From Apostichopus californicus (taxonomy: Eukaryota > Echinodermata > Holothuroidea > Aspidochirotida > Stichopodidae), in NCBI GenBank assembly GCA_020650975.1, contig JAIPMN010021933.1, positions 1 through 29,693 of the forward strand: a stretch of 29,693 nt of DNA, written 5' to 3'. The first letter of the stretch is position 1; each line of letters begins with the position of its first letter. Of the stretch, positions 20,646-29,693 are shown in pieces. The notes under the pieces are model-generated. The model searched no databases, was not told the DNA's origin, and worked only from the letters and a program-made list of their open reading frames with translations. The translations under genes were made by a program, and so were the position numbers.

Positions 20646-21304
20646 ACGCCTGTATTCAACTGTTGTGTAACTTGGCAACCAGTTATGTTATCTAGTTAAC
20701 CTAAGTATCAAAATCACGTTAATTCAAATATTACTTCTGAGCTGAAATATTTATGAGTGAACATCATTTAAAAATTAAAGGAGAAAAGGTGAACCTGTGT
20801 TTCGTTTTGAAGGTGAAAATATATAATAGGCTTATGACGAAAGCGGATTTGCAACCCTGCTTGGATACTTAACCTATATACACAACTCTATATTTCTCAT
20901 ATCTCTAAGGAAAGGGATGATGTAACATGTCTATTTACTGACAACTGACTATATCGAATATCCGTACAGAATAAAAACCAAATGAAACTTTAGAAGTCGC
21001 GTGATGCATTCTAAAGCTGATTTAGTCTATATTTGGTCTACAGTTATATCTTAATGCAAGGATGTGGTAATATTGAATTGAAGTGTTGTGTGAGGCTGGA
21101 ATGGAGTGTACACTCCCGCAACCCTAGTTGCATCAGCTACTTACGTCGTCCTGGACCCTATAGCAATAGAGAGTGGTCTAATTTCCAATCGACTGAACGT
21201 TTTATCCCGACTGGTGATAAAAATGGGGGCAGTGCCGCCCTCCACGTCTTGCGCATACGACTGAAAATGACGTCATACTTATAATAATATCCAAAAGTAT
21301 CCGC

Positions 21305-24300
21305 TTATTGGTTCTTACAGCATATTTTGCGATACAGCCACAAGCATTGTTCTCTGATCGCATTTCGAATTCTTGGATTTAGTAGGGAGTATATCACAGG
21401 ATCCAACGCGGAGTTTGAATATCCTAGCCACATAGAAAATACACCGATTGCGTGGGCGTAGTCCGTACCTTCTACAATCACGTGGACGAAATAATATGGC
21501 GCCCAACAAACCGTGGTAGTCAGGATAAGCAATCCTCCTGTAAGCAAAACAAAAACCCACAAATGCAGACATACATAATGGTACAGTGATAACATATAGG
21601 AACAACAATAAATGGTATAGGCCTATTGTGACATTGAAAGAAATAGACATATTTCATATTTATAACTGGATTGAAATGCATCAACTCAGCTTGGTGGTAC
21701 AAGATTTCCGAAAATTGCAATGAAATTAATTATCTTTAAACAAAAGAAGAAGAAGAAAAAACACTCTTAAAGTTTTCTATTGGTAAATGGTTAAAAGACA
21801 CAGTCTGTATACCGATGGCTTAGCCGAGGTTGCAGACTCATCGCTACTGGAGGCTCTAAATTAAAGAACCATGAAAGATTTGGATATGCAAAAGAATTGA
21901 GAAAGATAGTTGTTGTTTATCCAAAGTGAGCTTGTTGAAAAATGCAGCCCAATGGCATAACATGCTAGTCGATCGATGAATAAAGTCATTGCCCTAGTTT
22001 GGCTGATAATTGCGATCAGTTGGTTTAAATGACGGGAATCATCCCTTGAGGCCCATGGACATTTTATTTGGGGGGGGGGGCTGGAGAAAGATATCCTGGA
22101 TTGAATTTACATTCACTTTTGGTTAATGGTAACCACAAAGAACAAAGAAATACCATTCAAAATACTACAGCCAAACGTGTAACACTTTCAATTTATTTCA
22201 CATTTATATAAAATTTTTGTCGGAATTCACACTATAGTTAACAATTTTGCACTATGAGAATATACAATTGATACAGCTATAATTGACGAAACAATTAAAA
22301 TAATTAAAATGAAAAAAATAATTCCATGATTAATAAACACGCTCTCGCCTTAATAGTTACTGCAGAGTAAGAAGGCTTAGTCACGTTACGCGCACTGTTT
22401 TACATCATTTAAGTCTCAAAATAATATTTAAAAAAAGTGAGAATGAATTTGTAACTACTTACAAAGAAGTAAAAAAAGCATCATCAACATTCGGTCAACT
22501 TTACCTGTCAATGCAACTCGTTTGTCCGTGCCCAGTTTAGAATTCGTCATACTTCGTCCATGGTTTGTTAAAGAACGGTTACCGCCATCAACCGTTTTAT
22601 GTCTATCAATATCTGCAGCTTCTTCAGCATTGCGGTATACCGTATTTCCCTCAACAACTTTACAGTTCATCGCGATATCCAGACTGGAAATCACGTGGTC
22701 GTCTCCCACCGTTTCTGCGATGTTACCCGCAATGTTGTCGGATGGACAGTTATCATTAACTTCTCCTTCGCAATGTCTTACATCGGCTCTGTCATCTGCG
22801 TCGTGTCGTGAGAAGGTGATTGTCGCTGTTACTGTCTTCTTCGATGATATGTCGTCCACTTGATTGTACTCATTGATGTGGGTATTTGCATCGTCCATAC
22901 CGGAATCCGCACCATTCATCTGGTCTAGGACAGACACTGCCATGTGACCCAGTGCGTCATCTCCCCTTTCACTGTCTGGACATTGATTAACTGACCTTGC
23001 TCGATTATTTTCGGTTTCTATTTCAAATGTTGGAGTCAGGATACCGCGGCTATTTCCACCTTGCAAACGCTTCGGTTCCATACATTTTGTATGCTTAAAC
23101 TGTTTCACCTGGCCTTCCCTTTTTCTTATTTCTCGAATAATTAAGATATAACTTACTACCATAACCGGCACCGTGACACCGTACAACAGCACAACACATA
23201 CAATGTTGAAAATATCGGAACCCTTCCAATCGGGCGAACAGTGATGTGTATCAAAATTGTACTTGCCCACCGCAGAAAAGTTTGCGTATGTGGTAGGGCC
23301 AGCTATCATGGCAGAATACACCCATGCGCAGGTGATCATTATGACAGCATGCACCCTCCTAATTCTTATTTTATGTGCGAAGACTATGCCAATACATCTA
23401 TTCACAGCAATGAGTGTTACACCGGAAAAGTTCCCGTACAGAGCGAACAAGGCCATGAAACAATTAAACTAGATTCAAGGAGAAGAGAAAGAGGAAAGCA
23501 TTTTGACAATTTTTATGTTTGAAACTGGATAACCAAAAACAAATATAAACGGCACCAAACTTGATACCCGGGGAAAAAAAGCAACTTTGGCCACTGCTTT
23601 TCTTGCTCTTTGTCTTATCTGTACCGTAAAGTTTAAAACAATTACAAATTAATTTGTATGTGTTTAGAGAAAAGTGGATAAACGTGACATACTCCCAGGT
23701 ACAATACGGTTTGAAAATATGTATTGGGTATCTAAGAGAACTAAGAATTTAAGAAACCACGAACTTGGTAAGTGAGGTGTTCTAATACCTATTACCTTTA
23801 AGAAGAGAAGTTCCACTCAACTTGCACTGCTGCAAAATTGAGAAGTTACTCTTAGAGAGTGTCCCCCTCCTTTCCTACCCATTCCAACCACCATTCCCTT
23901 AATCCGAGACTGTTGTAGGTGAAGTCTGTCTTTGTTAAGGGTAAAGAATCTAAAGAGGCATCTTCTTGGACACGGTATGAATGTGAATTTTTCTCTCTGA
24001 AGTCAAGAACGTAAAACGGCACATTAGTTCAATGAAGTTCATTTGATACTACTAGTCGACGCACAATTCCTTACTGTATATTTAGTGTTCCCCCTCCCAA
24101 AAAAATATAGAAAGTATTCATCTGTACATGTTGTTACAACTTACCCTACAGAAGCCACCATAGCTCAGCAAATATCCTTCATGGAATAAATCCGCTAGGC
24201 TAAACGACATACTGAAGAAGCATACAACCAGGTCCATAATGCACAAGTTAACCACAAATGCATTGTGCAGATTTTGACGTAGGCCCCGAACACGTAATAT

Positions 24301-24432
24301 GGTTATAATGGTAGTTAAGTTACCAATCAGGGCAAGGGTCATAATCAGGATCAATGAAAGTGCCTCAAAGAAAGCAGCAACTACACTGCCTGTATGTTGA
24401 GGAACTGTATCACTTTCATATGCCGAAGACAT
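21305..24432 (-). CDS. Rhodopsin-like (class A) GPCR, three exons, NRC in place of DRY
   Basis: A seven-helix orphan receptor that probably couples to G proteins at the plasma membrane. Exons on the minus strand: 24432-24145, 23468-22505 and 21537-21305; introns are GT-AG with phases 0 and 1; the product is 494 residues. The frame is open to 24486, but that is a TTG, so I start at the ATG at 24432. TM1 (about 22-46) has GN at 37-38. TM2 has D67. C95 and C173 (HHC) can form the TM3-ECL2 disulphide. TM3 ends VNRC (N119-R120-C121) instead of DRY. TM4, TM5 (PVMVVSYILII), a third loop of about 205 residues rich in Asp, Glu, Asn and Ser (208-413), TM6 with CWAPY (428-432) and TM7 with SNSALDPVIY (458-467) follow. 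The N-R-x motif recalls melatonin-like and moody/GPR84-like receptors, but the ligand cannot be inferred. It is a tandem paralogue of the gene at 26357-29029. Confidence 0.88.
21538..22504 (-). other. Intron 2 of the first GPCR gene
   Basis: Donor GTAAAG at 22504 and acceptor gcttacag at 21538. A second donor-like GTAAGT lies at 22462, 42 bases further along. Otherwise the intron holds a poly-G run at 22070-22080 and AT-rich sequence without features. Confidence 0.7.
23469..24144 (-). other. Intron 1 of the first GPCR gene
   Basis: Donor GTAAGT directly after the codon for R96, acceptor ttgaatctag before F97. No repeat or open frame of note. Confidence 0.75.
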
Positions 24433-26356
24433 TTGGAGCTTTTTCGATATACTTGACGATAATGATGAAAACTGAACTGACAACAAGCTGACTGTAACAG
24501 AGGATACATTAGGTCGGTAATTACAAATCTAGAAAGTTACTGGTTGAGCACGTGCGTCTGTCCATCCATTTTAAAGTACACGAATGATTAAACAGAAGTT
24601 GAACCACCGTTCAGGAAGACATCAAATGTACCGGAAACTAACAATCTCTATCTCGTTTTAAAGAAATATTGTCCCGAGTTAGTCTTAGGACAATAAAAGT
24701 GGAAACGTCATTCGCTGTTTAACGTGATCCAAAATCCTGTCAATATTTCGTTGACCGCACCAACAGGAAAAAAAAAACAACATCAAATAAAGGTGTAGTG
24801 TTCATGCCAGATTATATAAGATATGCATATTTCCTGTTAGAACTAGTCCAAGCTACATAAAACATATATATACATGGAAAGCAATTTACATTGAAACAAA
24901 ACCTGTGCATATTATAAACCACTATTTATTAAATTGCAGCAATTGGTACGTGAAGAGAATTGCAACAGTGAAAATCCGACTAGCCTCAGTCATTACTAGA
25001 TTTCGTTTTGCAATAATTGGAAAATTGTATCTTTGGAAATTTATCATTGATATTAACGGCTTTACACATGTATGCCACGGTTTAATTACGTTTGTCAGTG
25101 GGCTAGAAACATAATGGAAATTAAATTTTGACACAACTTGATCAAAATATACTCTATATCCCAGAAACGGCCTAGTGGTGAGGACTTCATTAGCGTTTGT
25201 GACACTTGAGGCAAGTGGTCTGTGTGTTTTAAGTAAATAAAACCTCTTCAAAAATGCATTAGGTGAATGAAAGGTAGGTATTCAAGGGATCTCCCTTCTA
25301 CTAATTAAAATATTATTATTATTTTGCTTATTGTAAAATCTATCACTGTTTTTAATCAGCACTGACCTAGCAAATCGATCCATTTCGTTGATTGAGTGTC
25401 TCCTTACATACTTTTTTCCCCTACTAGGTTACTTCTAAGATTTCGGATTGTCGTTAGATTAGCTTCATATAGTATGCATTGCTTTCTGTTTCATAGATTT
25501 GTCATGAACTGTTTGATTAATTCCGTTGCTATCTGCTTGGCGAGATTAATGACCAACGTCAAATTCGATAATTTTTCTACTGATGCCCATGATCGGTCAT
25601 CACGAAGTGGAAATATATTATAGACTACGTGTACAGACCATTATTCTTTCTTCCATTAACATGACCATACAAACATAAAGGAGATACAAAGAAATACGTT
25701 GCATTTGTTGCTCCGTATTCGTAGGTGGAATATAGCTCAGTGGAAATACCCCTCTCTCTGCCCCTTAAATTTGTTCTAGATGGTATCGAAACTTTTCCTG
25801 TTTCTATTGCTAAAACAAAAACATGGCTGCGTCACTTTAGAAAGTTAAGAATGTTATATACAAACATATAATCGTAACCAATATTGAACACCGGTTCCCT
25901 TTGTTAATCGATTGTTTCGGTTTTTATTCCTAGTAAGCATCAGTCCCTTGTAAATAAAAGATTTGCAAATGAAATGAAATAAAACGATACATAAATAATA
26001 CAAAGCCTCGACATGGCCTACGAAAGTGGAAGGAAGTATAACGGTATAGATGTCAATTTAATTCGATGCACTTTGTTTACTTTCTTAATTTGTAAAATTC
26101 CGGGTACAATTAATTAAAGAGGAAATGTTCGTAGAACTTTTAAAGCAGGTGCCTCTATGAGATACTCGATATGCAGCCTGCAGAGTAATCTGTAAACCGG
26201 TAAAATTCATCGCATGTTTCCAATGTTCATGCAGATTTTGACACTAAAACAAAAGGCCTTACTGTTCCATCATCAAAGTGTTATTGGAGATTTTCCATTA
26301 ACGCGATGCTCGTGTCGAAAGGCAAAAGTCTGTAAAGCTCTCCCAAGCATGCAATG
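24433..26356. other. Spacer between the two GPCR genes
   Basis: About 1.9 kb separates the first exon of one receptor from the last exon of the other. It must contain the promoter of the 21305-24432 gene and the 3' end of the next. The minus-strand frame remains open from 24432 up to a stop at 24529-24531 but has no ATG there. A TTTATT (minus AATAAA) at 25923-25928 may end the second receptor transcript. Frames at 24905-25114, 24922-25251, 25396-25623 and 26214-26408 show no receptor or other domain features. Confidence 0.55.
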
Positions 26357-29029
26357 TCAATGTCCTGTGTTGCAACTGTACCTAATCCTTTCGAAGATGC
26401 CTTTGTAGCTCCTGACCAGTGCGGTGTGCAAGCCACGGTTAAACATGGAGTAGATGAGCGGATCTATTGCACTGTTAGCATGCGATAGAAAACGGCAGAT
26501 GATCCAGACATGACGGCTTGGATTAACTTTATCAGATAAGCACATTGTTATCTTCAATATGTTGTACGGGGTCCAGCATACTAAAGTAGTGATGATGACC
26601 AACGCACCTGTGAATGATAAAATAGGGAAAACACCACCCTCGATGTTTGTTTTGGCGTGAAGAGAGCAGAAATTGTTAATTAAGCTGGAGGGGGAGGGGG
26701 AGGGGGAGGGGGGAGGAAGGATTAATGAAAAGTTTATGAAATAACGTTTACCAATTAACTCGTAGAAGAAACGAATGCAAGTAATGTCTCAGTTTTCATG
26801 AACGTTTCAAAGAAGATGAGTCATGTCATATAGGAGAACAACAGAATAGAGCAAACCATGAACCTTGTTGCTTCATGTTAAGAGGTAAGCCTCCGTTCAC
26901 AAATTGGAGAGATCAAGGAGAACGCTTACCTGCAATGGCCACCAGTTTATCCGCTCCTAACACTGATCTCAATTTTTGGTCTCTCTTCTGAACAGTGCTC
27001 TTACTTTTGACCTTTGACTTCTTGGAAGTGAAACTTGGAGGGTCCATCGTCGACCCAGCTCTTCGAAGAGTGTAGCAAATCTCTTGGTATTCTTTTTCAT
27101 ATTGATCCCAATTAATAATGCACACTCCTTCACTTTTGTCAGCTGAACTTTCATTTTTGGGTGCTGCCTTATCCTCTATCTGAAAAACTTGAGAGGATGA
27201 TATTTCGGGATCCTCTTGAATACCGCGATTGGATTCTCGTCCTGTCAGTCTCCTGATACTGCTTCTAACTCTTCGTCGAAAAGTTTCGATTTTGCTTTGT
27301 GATTTTCGTATCTCTAATGCAATACTCCCGTAACAATAAATCATTACCGGTACAACGATGATGTAAGGGATTAAACTTTTAGCCAGCAGCAAATAACAAT
27401 GTGAATTCTCTGCAGCATTTCCTGAACAGCTATAAGTGTTTTCGTCATAGACTGGTTTGGGCGACAATGCTACTGTCAGTGAAGTCACTGCTATCGCAGT
27501 CGAACATGACACTGCAATCATAACATAGGAGTGCTTGATTGTGATATGTAATCTATTTGATTGCACGACAAGAAAGTAACGATGGACGGCAATGATAATG
27601 ATGGCGCCAAAATTCCCAATGTAAAAAACGCTCGAGAGTAATACAGTGAGCTGTGGGTTTAACAGATAATGAAAAGATCATCGTGAAGAATGTTTTATTA
27701 CAGAGAATCAGTCAATAAGAAATGGAAGGAGACTAATAAACATTTCAAACTACACACTGATCATGTTATCCTATACTGAATACATACAGCACTGATTATG
27801 GGAGCTCATTAAGTTTCGTTTATCCATGTTCTAAACCGAAGTAATTCAGTTAACTACGTTAGTATTGATGTGTTTGAAAGAAAGTAAGGTGTACTGAAAC
27901 CTATATTGATAATCTAACGACTTTAAATTTTCTTTGTCTTTGTCTGTAGATATTCTTCAACAGCAAAGACTGTTGCATGTGCAATACTGTTGGTATATCG
28001 TACAATGAGTTTATGATGTCTGTTAATTCATATACCCTTGTGAAAGAGGTTTTGTTAGAGAACAGTCGTTGAACTGTGACACATCACAAGGTAATAACGC
28101 TTATAGTTAAAAGACAGTCTTTGGATTTGTCGCCGACAAAATTTGCAGATTTGGATATTTTTATCAACTTTTGCATATCCTCTGAAATTACATATACATT
28201 TCGACTCTAACCAGATTCAGCGAAGAACAGCTAATATTATTTCTCAATTTCACTTGTTCTAACTGATTAGAGGACACTTTTACCTGGTACTGATTAGAGT
28301 TTCTTTATGAAAGAACTCTAGTACTGATACTGAAGAGTATGGCAATCACAGACTCTATGTCTCTACATGTCTAGTGGACCACATGTGTGTCTGAAGATAA
28401 ATATTTATTATAATTTATTTAATATTTATTATGGAGAAATATTTTACGCCATTTTGAAAGCTATAAATCTATGTTGACACTATACATGGCGGAAACATTT
28501 TCAGTGGGAAGTTGCAAACATATGCTATGTCCATATGTATAATTGATGAGAGACGCTTTACAAACACATGAGAGCTTTCATTATACTCTTCTCGAATAAG
28601 AAATACTCTCGTTTAGTATTGGTGACAAATGAATTTCTATATGTTTTGATCAGATTAGGCAAGAAAAGGGATACTTACCGTACAAAGGAAGCTGCTTTCT
28701 TGAAGTAAGTGTCCGTTATTGAGAATAGCGAAAAACGTCACCAGTGTAACAAATAACGAAGTTCCCAAATCGCACACTGCTAAATTGAAAATCAACAGAT
28801 TGTGTCCATTTCGACGAAGACTTTTATCATGCCATATGACGATGATTACTGATAAATTGGCAATTATCGCTGCTAGCATAATTACAAATACCGATATTGA
28901 TTCCAAAGCTTTCAACAACGGCGAATGCAAATCACTCGGCCCTGTGGTACTACTTGAAGCTGTGGCTTCCGTGCTGAACTGGTTTAATTCCGAAAAAGGA
29001 AAATGTGTTGAATTCATTGTTATCGACAT
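26357..29029 (-). CDS. Rhodopsin-like (class A) GPCR, three exons, HRY in place of DRY
   Basis: Second receptor of the tandem pair. Minus-strand exons: 29029-28679, 27650-26930 and 26607-26357; GT-AG introns in phases 0 and 1 at the same places as in its neighbour; the product is 440 residues. The ATG at 29029 has A at -3. The extracellular N-terminus is Ser/Thr-rich with an NST glycosylation site at 6-8. TM1 (about 44-66) has AN (57-58) instead of GN. TM2 has D87. C116 and C192 (SYSC) can pair. TM3 contains IGNF, as the neighbour has YGNF, and ends VHRY (H140-R141-Y142). TM5 has PVMIYCYGSIALEI. The third loop of about 120 residues (230-350) is basic near its ends (RRRVRSSIRRL and KKSKVKSKS). 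TM6 has CWTPY (368-372) and TM7 NSAIDPLIY (402-410). Ligand and coupling are unknown. It is more diverged from typical receptors at TM1 than its neighbour but shows no break. Confidence 0.87.
26608..26929 (-). other. Intron 2 of the second GPCR gene, with a G-rich repeat
   Basis: Donor GTAAGC at 26929 and acceptor attcacag at 26608. The plus strand at about 26686-26720 has a GGGGGA repeat (four or more units, ending GGGGGGAGGAAGG). It is a potential G-quadruplex on the non-transcribed orientation and reads as a C-rich pyrimidine tract in the pre-mRNA, about 80 bases upstream of the acceptor. Confidence 0.75.
27651..28678 (-). other. Intron 1 of the second GPCR gene
   Basis: Donor GTAAGT after T117, acceptor aaacccacag before L118. 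About 1 kb of AT-rich sequence with no repeat or frame that I can identify. Confidence 0.7.
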
Positions 29030-29693
29030 TGTGGTTGGTTATTGATCCTTGTTGCTGAACGAAATATGATTTCTTTCCCCCTTAAAATTCACTTCCTATG
29101 TACATATGTACTTCAGTCTACACTTTATTGTGTCCGCATATAATGTCAGACTAGTTACAAAAGTTCATGCTAAATGATATATACTGTACTTTCCGTACGA
29201 AACGAGGTTTTATTTAAACGCTTGTGATATGTGTATTACCAAACGAGTTTGTACAACAAATACTGATTGTTTTATCGTCTATTGACAGTTTGTTTCTACT
29301 CCACTCGGCGAACGGCTCTCCATATCGAGTATAGTTATAGTTACTTCCTCCTTTTGTTTACAACCTGAAAGTGAAAACAGATTAAAGCCCTAAATGATGA
29401 ATGCGTCCTATCTCTACTACACCGTGGTTGATACGAAGAGCAATGTATTTGTTGTCTTTATCAATGGAGATACAGTTTCCTTCAGAAGCCATTATCATTT
29501 TCATTTTCCTTCTTTTAGCAGGACTTTTGAGTCGAATGATCAATTACACATTTGTACTGAATTTTTCAATATGACAATGGAATATATGGAAATATAATGG
29601 AAAATATGAATCATTTATTCACTCGTATAGTGTCCATCCATGCTTTTCCTTCCCCCTGCTTCTTTCTCTTTATTGCCTTCAGCTTCTATATAT
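29030..29693. other. 5' flank of the second GPCR gene
   Basis: Presumed promoter and 5' UTR region on the minus strand. I see no TATA box at a convincing distance. The frame at 29394-29597 has no recognisable features and the window ends without another exon. Confidence 0.5.

Noticed and set aside
22462-22468. GTAAGT at 22462 as the main exon 2 donor of the first GPCR
   Set aside because: It makes a TGA at the junction with exon 3; the GTAAAG at 22504 keeps frame and matches the paralogue's intron position.
24433-24486. Extension of the first GPCR by 18 residues
   Set aside because: The codon at 24486 is TTG and no in-frame ATG occurs before the stop at 24529-24531.
24922-25251. 109-codon minus frame between the GPCR genes as a missing receptor exon
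   Set aside because: No helix motifs, and both receptor models are already complete.

Overview
The window is nuclear genomic DNA from an animal, most likely a deuterostome marine invertebrate. An echinoderm is my best guess; the species cannot be told from the sequence. The reasons are split genes with GT-AG introns of 0.3-1.1 kb, AT-rich intergenic DNA full of short degenerate repeats, an SKP2 orthologue that aligns along its whole length with the vertebrate protein, and repeat types common in such genomes (a SINE/LINE-like tail ending GGCGCTATATAAG plus ATT repeats, small inverted-repeat elements, GGTCA-rich repeats). There are no bacterial operons, phage genes, CRISPR arrays or rRNA.

Layout. 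(1) 912-7647, plus strand: a complete eight-exon gene for SKP2, the F-box/leucine-rich-repeat substrate receptor of an SCF ubiquitin ligase. Joined with every splice phase matching, the exons give 419 residues; human SKP2 has 424. Intron 3 holds a roughly 0.75-kb, 17-bp minisatellite that starts at the 5' splice site of exon 3 and seems to be built from that junction. (2) 7648-14371: intergenic DNA with a 44-bp degenerate tandem repeat (possibly in the SKP2 3' UTR), a small inverted-repeat element, a tRNA-like SINE trace, a 147-bp repeat with nuclear-receptor half-sites, a long foldback element and a SINE/LINE-type tail. (3) 14372-15781, minus strand: an intronless gene for a 469-residue ankyrin-repeat protein with a serine-rich, basic C-terminal half. 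(4) 15782-21304: about 5.5 kb with no gene I can support, a probable hAT-type transposon end, and a perfect NRF1-type palindrome. (5) 21305-24432 and 26357-29029, minus strand: two tandem three-exon rhodopsin-like GPCR genes with introns at the same two positions and phases. They are old paralogues. Both lack the DRY motif (NRC in one, HRY in the other) and both carry long third intracellular loops of very different composition.

The genes do not form a functional unit. SKP2 acts in cell-cycle protein turnover, the ankyrin protein is of unknown role, and the GPCR pair is a local receptor duplication. I found no clearly novel molecular system. The most interesting signals are the splice-site-derived minisatellite, the GPCR pair with altered E/DRY motifs and a possible alternative truncating splice, and several uncatalogued repeat elements. 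The splice models and protein lengths were worked out by hand from the sequence.
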